DNA of 64,000 bases from Sphingobacteriales bacterium (GCA_016718845.1 JADKCK010000041.1:1-64000), one strand, 5' to 3'. Numbered from the stretch's first letter, positions 51,348 through 60,662 are shown. The notes: generated by a model not told the origin, from the sequence alone. A program made the numbers and translations.

Positions 51348-52802
51348 ATGAAAAAACAACAACTACTTTTTTGGGGTCAAATACTACTTTTTATTTTTTT
51401 TCAACAGGTATTAGGGCAATCAACAAGCTATGCCCAAAACCTGATGGCGCAAAACGATACCATCTTTATCTCGTCTGATGCTTTGCAAAATCAACAGACT
51501 GTTCCTATATCTATATTTAACAACGACCAAATTGATAGCCTTTCATTTGAGTTTATAGATGTTACTATCTTTAATACGCCTATCGGTTATTTATACTACG
51601 ATGCTTGTTTTTGTGATATAACCTATACTAATTTATTTATGCCTTCGGGTCTTTTTTCCGATTCGTTCACCTATCAAATTATGGGTTATGCTGGCGGTAA
51701 TTATTATTACTCATCGGTTGCTACTGTTTTGCTTTTAGAAGATTGCACCAATAATTGCGTTTTCCCGGGCGATACTGATAATAACGGAGTTGTAAATATA
51801 TTAGATATGCTACCTATTGGTTTGGCAAATGGCACAACAGGGCAGCCACGCGCATATACTTTATTGCCTTACGATACGTTATTGGCACAACTACCGCAAA
51901 CTGCCCTACCATGGACAGATGCTTTGAGTATGGATATGAATTTTAGTAATGGGGTAAATTACAAATATGCCGACTGTAATGGCGACGGAATTATTAACAC
52001 CACCGATACTCTTTTTGTGGTACTTAACTACGGACAAATAAATCCAAATGCGTCCAATACTTTTACCCCTGCATTGTGTAGTAACGAATACGAAATTCAT
52101 CTTGACATACTCAACACCTCCGTAGCTATTGGCGATACTATTGTGGCAGATATTATGTTAGGCAACACCTCGGTGGATATTTACGGAATGGCTTTTTCCA
52201 TAACCCACAATGTAGTCGACTCGGGAACTATGAAAGTGAATTTTCCTAACTCGTTTTTAAACGACGATGGGCAAATAATGTTTATGCAGCGCCGCAACAC
52301 CCCCGATGCAGTAGAGGCAGTTGTTACCCGAACAAACCAGCAAACTAGGTTTGGACAAGGCAAGGTGGGTACAATAAGTTTTATTATGGAAGATGTTTTG
52401 GAAGGAAAAACAGAGTCGGAAATGCTACAATTGACCATTGAAAATGTAACACTTATTGGCGAAAATAACACCTATTTGAGCGTGCCAGACATATTGCTAA
52501 ACGGCGATGAAGCGCAAATTACAGGTGTTAAACCATCTACAAAACCCAAAGCCAATGTTAGTATCTACCCAAACCCCGCCAGCAATTATTGTATTGTTGA
52601 TTGGAAAAACGAACAACAATTAGTGCAAAAAATTGTATTGACCGACATAAACGGCAAACAACTGCAAACTTATCTACCCCAAAACAATGCACAAAGTGTA
52701 TTTATTGATACCAATAATTTATCTTCGGGTATCTATTCGCTACAAATATATACCAACAAAGGTTTGCAAATAAGCCAATTAATGATAACTAATTTTAGAT
52801 AA
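51348..52802 (+). CDS. T9SS type A secreted protein with dockerin-like and cohesin-like regions
   Basis: A 484-residue exported protein (signal peptide about 1-30). Residues about 35-125 form a beta domain. FPGDTDNNGVVNILDMLPIG (about 143-162) and ADCNGDGIINTTDTLFVVLNYG (about 206-227) are paired calcium-loop motifs of dockerin type I style. A cohesin-like beta domain follows (about 245-370: LNTSVAIGDTIVADIMLG...MAFSITHNV...GQGKVGTISFIMED). A type A sorting tail ends it (VSIYPNPASNYCIVDWKNEQ...LSSGIYSLQIYTNKG). It is exported to or through the outer membrane. Its neighbour 36 bp downstream also has dockerin-like and T9SS segments; the pair may form one operon and could interact, but that is inference. 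Confidence 0.87.
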   Translation: MKKQQLLFWGQILLFIFFQQVLGQSTSYAQNLMAQNDTIFISSDALQNQQTVPISIFNNDQIDSLSFEFIDVTIFNTPIGYLYYDACFCDITYTNLFMPSGLFSDSFTYQIMGYAGGNYYYSSVATVLLLEDCTNNCVFPGDTDNNGVVNILDMLPIGLANGTTGQPRAYTLLPYDTLLAQLPQTALPWTDALSMDMNFSNGVNYKYADCNGDGIINTTDTLFVVLNYGQINPNASNTFTPALCSNEYEIHLDILNTSVAIGDTIVADIMLGNTSVDIYGMAFSITHNVVDSGTMKVNFPNSFLNDDGQIMFMQRRNTPDAVEAVVTRTNQQTRFGQGKVGTISFIMEDVLEGKTESEMLQLTIENVTLIGENNTYLSVPDILLNGDEAQITGVKPSTKPKANVSIYPNPASNYCIVDWKNEQQLVQKIVLTDINGKQLQTYLPQNNAQSVFIDTNNLSSGIYSLQIYTNKGLQISQLMITNFR

Positions 52803-52838
52803 AAATAAATATAAAAATCATTCGTTTAAATATATTTT

Positions 52839-55253
52839 ATGAAAAACGCGTACTTCTTATTTTTCTTTCTGTTTTGTTTTGGCACTGCTGCGGCTGCACA
52901 AAACTGTGCCGATTTAATACCCATTGTTGTTGAAGTACTACCCGACCAATGGAACGCCGAAGAAACCGATTGGCAACTGCTCGACGATATTGGCACCGTG
53001 TTGGCAAGTGGCTCGGTGGCTGGCGATACCGTATGTGTAGAACCTACGGGCTGCTTTAATTTTGTAATTAATGATACCTATGGCGATGGAATTGTTCAGG
53101 ATGGATATTGTAAAGTATATTACAACGGAGATATGATTGTTGAGTATGGCAATTTTGGACATTATGCCCACATCGAGTTTGGCGCATGTCCGGCTGGCTC
53201 GTCGTGCTTTTTTGCCGAACCAATAACTACTGCCGATTTTAATATCGTACAAACGGCTTCGCTCGACAACACTTGGTACTCGTTTGTACCCGACTCAACA
53301 GGCACTTACAAAATAACTGCCTGCGACCTAGGCAATACCTGCCAACCTACTATTTGGGTATACGACCACTGCTCAAATTTAATTTGGGACGATACCCAAA
53401 TTGCCTCTATTTATGTAATTAACGACAACTGCGACATACAACCCACCCTAATAACCAACTTAGTAGCCAACGAAACTTATTATATTAGAATTGGCGGCGT
53501 GGGCGATGCTTGTGCAGGGCAAAATATTGCTTGGCAGATGTGGTTTGGAGGTCCTATTACGGGCTGCATGAACGTAGCCGCCTGTAACTATAACCCATTA
53601 GCAACCGTTGATGCTCCCGAAACTTGCCTATTTGCTGGCGACCCCGAATGCAACGACTTTTTACCCGACCTAATGGTAGTGCCCGAGGCTATTGCCAACT
53701 CTTTGCACCTCGATCATTTAACCAACAACGACGAATGTTTGGTTGCCGAAGGTTGTGTAAATGGGTATCAAGACCGCGAAATTTTGCGTTTTACTACACA
53801 CATTAAAAACATCGGAAACCGCGACTACTATATTGGTGCGGTACCTAGCAACGTAGCAACACCTAGCACACAGTTCGAGTGGTCGCCTTGCCACAACCAT
53901 TGGCACTATGGCGGTTATGCCGAGTATTTGTTGTATGATATGGACAATAACGAAATTCCGGCAGGTTTTAAAAATGGTTTTTGTGTGATGGATTTAGAAT
54001 GTAGCGATGGTGGCGAAGCTAAATATGGCTGTAATATTATGGGTATTAGCGCGGGTTGTGGCGATATTTACGACTCGGGCTTGGGCTGCCAATGGATTGA
54101 TATTACCGATGTGCCTGCTGGTATCTATACCTTAGTAGTGCGTGTCAACTGGGACAATAGCCCCGATAATTTGGGTTACTACGAATCTAATCACGTTAAT
54201 AACTGGGCGCAAGTTTGTATAAATATTGTACGAAACGAAGCCGGAGCTGCAACGGCTGTTACGCTTGTCGAAGATTGCTCGCCTTATGTTGATTGCGCAG
54301 GCGAAATATACGGCAATGCACAAACCGATTGCACAGGCACTTGTGGCGGAACCACCAAAGCGGGCGATTTAGACCAAAACGGCATTTATCATAGCGATGA
54401 TATTTTGGCTTATTTGCAAGGTATATTGGGCAGCACTATAACCGCCACGCCTTGCAACGATGTAAATGCCGACGGGCAAATAACCGTATCCGATGCCTCG
54501 ATGGTAAAAGCCTGCATGTTACAATCGGCAGGGCAACACACCGAGCCACAAGGCAGCACACCTCATACGCATTGTAATTTGCCAAGTGCCATTGTCACTA
54601 ATCCAAACGATACCGCCTTTTTGAGCATCACCAATATTAACACCACCGATAAATATTTTGATGTAACCATACGTAACCCCTTGGCATACATCTACGATTA
54701 TCAGTTTTATGTTAGTGGCGTAAATTTGGCAGGTGCCTTAAGTATTGTGGCACAAGAGGGCTATAATGTGGATTTATTTAACAACTTAAATGGTGTAATA
54801 GGGCTTACACCCACCGAAACCCCACTTAGCCGTTACACAACAGCTACCGCATTTTTGCGTGTTTATTACACCAACATAACCGCCTCCGAAATTTGTTTGA
54901 TGCCCGTTGAGGTTATCAACACCAACTACGAGCGGGTTGTAGTAATAGTAGAAAACAATTGTTTGGCAGCTTATCAATTTACAGGTATCAACACAACAGC
55001 CAACAACAATGCTTTACAGGTTGCAGTAGTGCCTAACCCATTCGATAAAACAGCTATTTTACACTTCAACAACCCCAAACAGCAAGCCTACCAACTCACT
55101 ATCACTAACACAAATGGGCAAGTAGTGCGTACCTACAACCAAATTACCACCAACCAAGTGTTAATTAACAAAAACGAACTACCCGCAGGCATCTATATTT
55201 ACCATTTAACGGGCAAAGAAACCCAAACAGGTAAGTTAATTTTGGTGGATTAA
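52839..55253 (+). CDS. T9SS type A secreted protein with a lysyl oxidase domain
   Basis: An 804-residue protein with signal peptide about 1-20 and an N-terminal beta region (22-117). A second beta domain (about 120-237) and a 'GCMNVAACNYNPLATVD' Cys segment (242-258) follow. Residues about 276-465 are a lysyl oxidase domain: LPDLMV, the copper motif CHNHWHYGGYAEYLLYD (H352, H354, H356), and GFKNGFCVMD with K378. GCGDIYDSGLGCQWIDITDV follows with Y411, then NNWAQVCINI. K378 and Y411 align with the two residues that make the LTQ cofactor in animal lysyl oxidase. Dockerin-like loops (about 511-565: DLDQNGIYHSDDIL, DVNADGQITVSDA) and a type A tail follow. It should oxidise amines, perhaps protein lysines, outside the cell; the substrate is unknown. 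Confidence 0.92.
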   Translation: MKNAYFLFFFLFCFGTAAAAQNCADLIPIVVEVLPDQWNAEETDWQLLDDIGTVLASGSVAGDTVCVEPTGCFNFVINDTYGDGIVQDGYCKVYYNGDMIVEYGNFGHYAHIEFGACPAGSSCFFAEPITTADFNIVQTASLDNTWYSFVPDSTGTYKITACDLGNTCQPTIWVYDHCSNLIWDDTQIASIYVINDNCDIQPTLITNLVANETYYIRIGGVGDACAGQNIAWQMWFGGPITGCMNVAACNYNPLATVDAPETCLFAGDPECNDFLPDLMVVPEAIANSLHLDHLTNNDECLVAEGCVNGYQDREILRFTTHIKNIGNRDYYIGAVPSNVATPSTQFEWSPCHNHWHYGGYAEYLLYDMDNNEIPAGFKNGFCVMDLECSDGGEAKYGCNIMGISAGCGDIYDSGLGCQWIDITDVPAGIYTLVVRVNWDNSPDNLGYYESNHVNNWAQVCINIVRNEAGAATAVTLVEDCSPYVDCAGEIYGNAQTDCTGTCGGTTKAGDLDQNGIYHSDDILAYLQGILGSTITATPCNDVNADGQITVSDASMVKACMLQSAGQHTEPQGSTPHTHCNLPSAIVTNPNDTAFLSITNINTTDKYFDVTIRNPLAYIYDYQFYVSGVNLAGALSIVAQEGYNVDLFNNLNGVIGLTPTETPLSRYTTATAFLRVYYTNITASEICLMPVEVINTNYERVVVIVENNCLAAYQFTGINTTANNNALQVAVVPNPFDKTAILHFNNPKQQAYQLTITNTNGQVVRTYNQITTNQVLINKNELPAGIYIYHLTGKETQTGKLILVD

Positions 55254-55280
55254 GATATAATTATTATTCGTTATGGATAT

Positions 55281-55320
55281 AAAAATTGGCTGCCTCGTAT
55301 TTGCGAGACAGCCAATTTTT
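55281..55320. terminator. Bidirectional terminator, same core as 14017-14056
   Basis: AAAAATTGGCTG...CCTCG, loop TATTTG, CGAGACAGCCAATTTTT between convergent genes (lysyl oxidase protein + and recQ -). The inner 26 bases differ from those at 14024-14049 by one transition. Confidence 0.9.
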
Positions 55321-55349
55321 GTTTTTAATAATAGTCTACCATAATATTC

Positions 55350-57260
55350 CTATCCACCCAAAACCACTCGTTTTTGCTCGTCCAATTGTAGTTGTTCGTT
55401 TTCCAGCATCCACCTAATTACCTTAAGGGCATCGTCTTGTTTATATTTTCCTAGTCGGCGCACTAGGTGTTCAACGGTCATTTTTTCGGCGTTTACGGTT
55501 TCTGTAATTTGTTGTTGCAGTACTTGGGTAAGTTCTTCTTCGGTTTGGGCTTGTTTTTTTTGTGCCAAACACACATCACAAACACCGCAAGGCTCGGTGT
55601 TTAGCTCGTTAAAATAGCGCACTAATTGCAAGGTGCGGCACAAATGCGGGTTAGTTACATAACTAATCACCGAATTAACGTTTTGTTCGTGTATTTGTTT
55701 TCTAAAAGCCAACAATTGCGTATCTATAAATAGGCGGTCGGTGGCAACGCGGGCTTGCAAAAACGTAATGCTTGGCTCGTTAAGAGCGGGTTGATAATCG
55801 GCAGCACCTGTTTTTTGTAGATATAAAAGGGCATTTTTTACATGTTCGGCAGGTACGTTCATATTTCGGGCAATATCGGTTTCTCGTATCACCACATAAT
55901 CGTCGTATACACCGCCATAGGTACGCAAAATAGTTTTTATGTATGGTTCTAATCGGCGATTTGCTACCTGTAGTCGGTAAATTTCTTCGTGACTGGTGGT
56001 AAAAAGCAACTTCGAGCCTTCTTGTAATGCATCGTTGGCTATTAAATAGTCGTTTTGTTGCAAAACAGCTAGGCTATTTGCTACATCTAAAGCTTTTAGC
56101 TTATACGATTTGCAAAATTCGCTAATATCAAATACAAAACTTTGTCCTTCGCCTGCTTCGGTAGCTACTTTGCAATAGTTGCCAATAGCACCATATACTT
56201 GTTTTAGCAGGTCTATTTCCGGAAACTTCAAAGTGCTGCTTTGTTCCAACGATTTTATGTCGGCATCATCGTACAGAGCAACGGCATAAGCTTTTTTGCC
56301 ATCGCGTCCGCCTCGTCCAGCCTCTTGGTAATAAGCCTCAAGGCTTTCGGTTAGGTCAATATGCACAACGGTGCGCACATCGGGTTTGTCTATACCCATG
56401 CCAAAAGCGTTGGTACAAACCATCACGCGTGTTTTATTTTTTATCCATTCGTCTTGTTTTCGTGAGCGCGTTTTGGGGTCTAAACCCGCATGATAAAAAT
56501 CGGATTTGATGCCATTGTTGCTTAAAAATTCGGCAGTATCTTTGGCTTTTCGGCGGCTACGTACATAAACAATGCCAGTTCCAGCTACTTTTTTGAATAT
56601 GTCGAGCATCTTGCCCAATTTATTATCTGTTTTAAAAACCGAGTATGATAAATTGGCACGTTTAAAACTTTGTTGAAATACTTGGGCATTTTTTTCAAAT
56701 TGTAGTTTTTCCTGAATATCTTCTTTTACTCGTTCTGTGGCGGTAGCGGTAAGTGCCAACAACGAAACTTTGGGCAATAACTGCCTAATATCGGCAATTT
56801 TCAGGTACGAGGGTCTAAAATCGTAGCCCCACTGCGAAATACAATGTGCCTCATCAATGGCAATCAACGACACTTTCATGCGCAAAAGTTGCTCTCTGAA
56901 AGCAGCCGTTTGTAACCTTTCGGGTGATATATACAAAAACTTAACCTTTTTTTGTACACAATTATTCAAAATTCGTTCGGTTTCGAGGCGGCTCATGCCC
57001 GTAAAGATAGCTTCGGCGGTAATGTTGTGTCGTTTTAGATTAAAAACTTGGTCTTTCATCAGAGCAATAAGTGGCGAAATAACAATACACATGCCCTCGA
57101 GTGCCAATGCAGGCACCTGAAAACAGATAGATTTACCCCCGCCAGTGGGCAGCAATGCCAAGGTATCGTTGCCCAACAACACCGATTGTATAATGTCTTC
57201 TTGCAACGGGCGAAAGGCGGTATGCCCCCAATGCGTCTCTAATATTTGGTGAATAGTCAT
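55350..57260 (-). CDS. recQ: ATP-dependent DNA helicase RecQ
   Basis: A 636-residue RecQ. Walker A LLPTGGGKS (K43), DEAH box IAIDEAHC (136-139) with the following SQWGYDFRP, motif V/VI VVHIDLTESLEAYYQEAGRGGRDG. The RecQ-Ct zinc site is represented by CRTLQLVRYF...PCGVCDVC, followed by a winged helix. No clear HRDC domain, though the last ~60 residues (VEHLVRRLGKYKQDDALKVIRWML) are an alternative helical end. It unwinds DNA 3'-5' in recombination repair. A full promoter is at 57424-57454 and palindromic element copy D lies in its predicted leader. Confidence 0.95.
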   Translation of the reverse strand: MTIHQILETHWGHTAFRPLQEDIIQSVLLGNDTLALLPTGGGKSICFQVPALALEGMCIVISPLIALMKDQVFNLKRHNITAEAIFTGMSRLETERILNNCVQKKVKFLYISPERLQTAAFREQLLRMKVSLIAIDEAHCISQWGYDFRPSYLKIADIRQLLPKVSLLALTATATERVKEDIQEKLQFEKNAQVFQQSFKRANLSYSVFKTDNKLGKMLDIFKKVAGTGIVYVRSRRKAKDTAEFLSNNGIKSDFYHAGLDPKTRSRKQDEWIKNKTRVMVCTNAFGMGIDKPDVRTVVHIDLTESLEAYYQEAGRGGRDGKKAYAVALYDDADIKSLEQSSTLKFPEIDLLKQVYGAIGNYCKVATEAGEGQSFVFDISEFCKSYKLKALDVANSLAVLQQNDYLIANDALQEGSKLLFTTSHEEIYRLQVANRRLEPYIKTILRTYGGVYDDYVVIRETDIARNMNVPAEHVKNALLYLQKTGAADYQPALNEPSITFLQARVATDRLFIDTQLLAFRKQIHEQNVNSVISYVTNPHLCRTLQLVRYFNELNTEPCGVCDVCLAQKKQAQTEEELTQVLQQQITETVNAEKMTVEHLVRRLGKYKQDDALKVIRWMLENEQLQLDEQKRVVLGG

Positions 57261-57312
57261 CGGTGTAATTAATAAATCGTGTTTAGTTGTAGGTTTATCG
57301 GCTGTTGGCTAC

Positions 57313-57408
57313 AAGCCCCGCTTGACGCGGAAAAGGTTTTTTTTAGGGGGTGATGATTGGCACTCCCTAAAGGCACGGTTGGTGGCACCCCCTTAGAAAA
57401 GTAAGCAC
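57313..57408 (+). repeat. Dispersed palindromic element, copy D, inside predicted recQ leader
   Basis: Has CCCCGCTTGACGCGG, a drifted TTTTTTTTAGGGGGTGATGA, GGCACTCCCTAAAGGCACGG middle, GGTGGCACCCCCTTAG and AAGTAAGC. It lies between the recQ promoter and start codon, so the transcript would carry the hairpin. Confidence 0.78.
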
Positions 57409-57423
57409 CTGCCAACATAGCTG

Positions 57424-57454
57424 CAAAGATAATGCTTGCTAACCTATTTACAAA
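57424..57454 (-). promoter_or_regulatory. Promoter of recQ
   Basis: Minus strand TTTG (57451-57454), 19-base spacer, TATCTTTG (57424-57431): exact Bacteroidota consensus. Predicted leader about 155 nt. Confidence 0.72.
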
Positions 57455-57491
57455 GAAAGAAATGACTTTTATTTTCGGTGGTTCATCATAC

Positions 57492-57532
57492 AAAAAAATC
57501 CTCTTACTAAATTAAAGCAAGAGGATTTTTTT
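57492..57532 (-). terminator. Terminator of the 203-residue gene
   Basis: AAATCCTCTT / AAGAGGATTT stem with flanking A and T runs; located 22 bp downstream of the stop at 57554. Confidence 0.85.
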
Positions 57533-57553
57533 ACTTATGGCTAAAAACAGCAG

Positions 57554-58165
57554 TTATTTAAACGGATTTTCTTTGGTACTATCAATTATTTCCGATTCGT
57601 CTTCATCAAAATTTATTTGCGAAGTCCCGTAGTCGGTATCTTTAAATTTGTTTAACAACTCTTGACTTATTTTTGCTTCGCCACAATCATCGCAATCTTT
57701 TATTTTTTGAGAAACGGGTAAGTTTTCGGTTGGCGATTGATAACCCGGTTTGTTGCTTTCAAAAAATACGGTTTCTTGTGCCGACCGATAGCTAAACACC
57801 CGATAACCCATTTGCAATAATTCGGTAGATAGGTTTCGGTGATGCAAAGATTGCACAATACTGCCATCAAGTGGGGTAATAATTTTTATGCTTTTATCAA
57901 CCGAGTGCGTTTGACATGCCCATACTTTATCTTTATTCAAAAAATAGAGCATTAGTGCGTCGGCATCGTTTTGCGTAAATTCTTCGAGGCGCATATTGCT
58001 GTTTACTTTCTGAAAAATGTAAAAAATAATATTGACATCAGTGGGTTGATAGGGTAGATTTTTTACTGCTTCGTTTTCAACATATTTTAATTTTCCGCTA
58101 TTTGATTGGGCTACCACTAAGGTTGTAAAAAAACAAAAAAACAAGAAAGGGAATAACTTTTTCAT
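57554..58165 (-). CDS. Exported hypothetical protein
   Basis: Start at 58165 (MKKLFPFLFFCFFTTLVVAQ) gives a clear signal peptide; the in-frame codons upstream to 58225 do not. The 203-residue mature-side protein has a mixed alpha/beta pattern (NIIFYIFQKVNSNMRLEEF; DADALMLYFLNKDKVWACQTH), one CDDCGE pair, and an acidic C-terminus (DEDESEIIDSTKENPF). No known domain recognised. Followed by its own terminator. Confidence 0.7.
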   Translation of the reverse strand: MKKLFPFLFFCFFTTLVVAQSNSGKLKYVENEAVKNLPYQPTDVNIIFYIFQKVNSNMRLEEFTQNDADALMLYFLNKDKVWACQTHSVDKSIKIITPLDGSIVQSLHHRNLSTELLQMGYRVFSYRSAQETVFFESNKPGYQSPTENLPVSQKIKDCDDCGEAKISQELLNKFKDTDYGTSQINFDEDESEIIDSTKENPFK

Positions 58166-58409
58166 ACAAACTTTAAATTTCGGGAATGTGGAGATAAAGG
58201 TACTACCTTTAGGTACACTGACCAAAAATGATGGTCATAATTTTGTAATTTTTGAGCTATTGCATCAAAAAAAACTTACTTAGCTTTTGAATTTTACGAA
58301 TCTATTGTTTGGCATGTTACAATTTTTGCATAACTTGACTATTTGCTCAATTATTTTTTTGTTTTTTATTATTTAAAAAAAATACAAAGGCAGTTTTTAG
58401 GTGTGTAAA

Positions 58410-59672
58410 TTATTTTTGGGCTTTTTCCCATGTGTTATAAGGTGCCCACAAGGCATCTAATTCGGTGCGCATTTTTATGAGCCAAGCATTTTTTTGTTCT
58501 TTTGATTGATAGCACGGAGCCAAGCTACGGGCTGCTGTTCCTGTCAATAATACTTCGTCGTCGGTTGTGCGTGTGCTAGCGGTTATTTTGTCTATGCTGT
58601 TATCGGCAAATATTTTCGACCAATTTTCGTTGCCATTGCTATTTTGTAAACTGTTTATTATAAACAAGTTATTTTGTTGTTTAGGGTCGGTAACATTTAC
58701 AATTACTTGCAAATCGCCCGATGTATTTTGCTCTACACTCTCGGCAGTTTCGTAGTCGTTTCCGGCTAATGTTTTTTCCCAAGCTATATCGCCTGTGTTG
58801 CTTACTTTCACAATCCAGGCATCGCCGCTTGGGCTTTGGTCAAAGGTATTACCCACAGCAACTATATTGCCATCGTTGGTAGCAATAGCGTTTTTAAAGC
58901 TGTTTAATTTTTTACCGCCTATAAATTTGCTCCATTGTTGTTCGCCCGTCGAGTTAGTTTTTATCAACCATCCGTCCATACTTTTATCTTTTACCAACGT
59001 ATTAGCTGCTACTACCAAGTCGCCTCCGGGTAGTTCAACAACAGATTGTGCTACATTATAATTAAGGTTTGCAAAGGTTTTGTCCCAAAGCAAGCCCCCT
59101 TTAGTATCCAATTTGGCTAACCAAACCGATTGTTGTACCTTTTTAGTTCCGTTTAAGGCATTGCTTTGTTCCACATAAGTAGTGCCAACAATTACTAAAT
59201 TGCCGTCTTTTGTTTGTATAATACTTGCACCTTCATCGGGTTGTGGGCTGCCAAAGGTTTTGTCCCAAAGCAACGAACCTTTGTTGCTAATGCACACTAC
59301 CCAAATATCGCCTTTCCCAAATCCCTTCGATTTGTTGGTACCAACCAATACATAGTTGCCCTCGGTGGTTTCAACAATGCTACGGGCTGTCTCCGATTCA
59401 TTGTCGCCCATGGTATATTCCCATTGAACATTGCCATAGGTTCCGGTTTTTAATACCCATAAATCTTCGGTACGTATATCGCCTTTAAACGATAGTATAT
59501 GCCCAGCGGCAACACTACCTCCATCGGCAGTAGCCGTTAGGGTATTGGGCATAACAGTGGCATCATCGCCATACGATTTTTGCCATTCGACGGTTAAAAA
59601 AGAAGTTTCGCTAGCTTGCACAAAAACAAGTGCAGCCAGAAACGCAATGCTAATCAAGTATTGTTTTTTCAT
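58410..59672 (-). CDS. Exported beta-propeller-like protein
   Basis: A 420-residue protein with signal peptide about 1-20. The rest is about seven repeats of roughly 50-55 residues with the pattern W-(E/D)KT-G----E-A-SI--T-DG-(L/Y)V--G (for example GSLLWDKTFGSPQPDEGASI, EGNYVLVGTNKSKG, GDAWIVKVSNTGDIAWEKTLAG). This is the repeat style of the truncated gene at 1-358. No T9SS tail follows, which is unlike many relatives. A propeller fold is inferred from repeat number and spacing. Confidence 0.75.
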   Translation of the reverse strand: MKKQYLISIAFLAALVFVQASETSFLTVEWQKSYGDDATVMPNTLTATADGGSVAAGHILSFKGDIRTEDLWVLKTGTYGNVQWEYTMGDNESETARSIVETTEGNYVLVGTNKSKGFGKGDIWVVCISNKGSLLWDKTFGSPQPDEGASIIQTKDGNLVIVGTTYVEQSNALNGTKKVQQSVWLAKLDTKGGLLWDKTFANLNYNVAQSVVELPGGDLVVAANTLVKDKSMDGWLIKTNSTGEQQWSKFIGGKKLNSFKNAIATNDGNIVAVGNTFDQSPSGDAWIVKVSNTGDIAWEKTLAGNDYETAESVEQNTSGDLQVIVNVTDPKQQNNLFIINSLQNSNGNENWSKIFADNSIDKITASTRTTDDEVLLTGTAARSLAPCYQSKEQKNAWLIKMRTELDALWAPYNTWEKAQK

Positions 59673-60152
59673 CAGAAATGAGCAGTTTAGTCAAAACAGG
59701 GGTAAGCAGATATACATTGGTGTTGTCATAAATACCTACGTATTTACGATGCTCAAAGTTACACTTTTTTTTTGAAATTTACAAATTTTCTGACATTTTT
59801 GTGATTTTTCTTGAAATTTTTTTTTCAAAACCTCCATTACGGTCAAAAAATGGAAATTATATAGGCAAAAAATACTAAATTTGTGGCATACTTAAGGTTT
59901 ATGCTGTTTTATTACTTAAATACCCTTTTTACCAACAATAATCTTTGATTTTTATAATTTGTGCATGGTTTTTCCTTCTTTGAGGAGGGATTTTTAACCT
60001 TTAATTGTGCTTATTTATTGCCTGATACTTTGCCAATAAATGTGTTTTTAGGCGGATAATAGGTGTTATTTGCCGTAAATTTAGCAATTATGATTAACTT
60101 TGCACCTTACTTGGTGTGCAATGAGCCTTAATTAAATTACAAATTAAAAAAA
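59673..60152. other. Divergent intergenic region with a putative -7 box
   Basis: AT-rich gap. TAACTTTG at 60095-60102 precedes the GNAT gene by 51 bp; TTTG at 60070-60073 is 21-22 bases upstream, slightly long for the consensus. No gene seen. Confidence 0.45.
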
Positions 60153-60617
60153 ATGCAACAATCTTTTAGTACTAAACTATTCCGCTTTGCCGATTTATCG
60201 CCTTTTGATTTGTACGAGATAATGATTTTGCGCCAAACCGTTTTTATTGTCGAACAAAATTGCCCGTACTTAGATGCCGATGGTTTGGATTATCGGGCGT
60301 GGCACTTATTGGTATATGATTTGAACAAACAACTTGTTGCCTATACCCGCTTATTACCCATTGATGTGCCATACACAGGTTACGCATCAATAGGGCGGGT
60401 TGTTAATTTACCCGCTATGCGCGGTACTGGATTAGGGCGTTTTTTGATGCAGCAATCCATAGCAACATGCAATACTTTGTTTGGCAATGTACCTGTAAAA
60501 ATTGGGGCGCAATCGTATCTTATCCGTTTTTACGAGTCGTTTGGTTTTTGTTCAACAGGCGAAAACTATTTGGAAGATGGCATACCGCATACCAAAATGA
60601 TACTCGACCTAAGATAG
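60153..60617 (+). CDS. GNAT N-acetyltransferase, ElaA type
   Basis: A 154-residue acetyltransferase. The ElaA hallmarks are visible: LYEIMILRQTVFIVEQNCPY, DGLDYRAWHLLVY, SIGRVVNLPAMRGTGLGRFLM (the acetyl-CoA pyrophosphate loop R-G-T-G-L-G-R) and YESFGFCSTGENYLEDGIPH. It transfers acetyl from acetyl-CoA to an unknown amine acceptor. Full length, standalone. Confidence 0.93.
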   Translation: MQQSFSTKLFRFADLSPFDLYEIMILRQTVFIVEQNCPYLDADGLDYRAWHLLVYDLNKQLVAYTRLLPIDVPYTGYASIGRVVNLPAMRGTGLGRFLMQQSIATCNTLFGNVPVKIGAQSYLIRFYESFGFCSTGENYLEDGIPHTKMILDLR

Positions 60618-60629
60618 TACATAAAAAAA

Positions 60630-60662
60630 ACATGCTCGTAGGTTTTTAATCCACGAGCATGT
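60630..60662 (+). terminator. Hairpin downstream of the GNAT gene
   Basis: ACATGCTCGT / ACGAGCATGT 10-bp perfect stem 12 bp after the stop; no strong T run follows on the plus strand. Confidence 0.65.
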
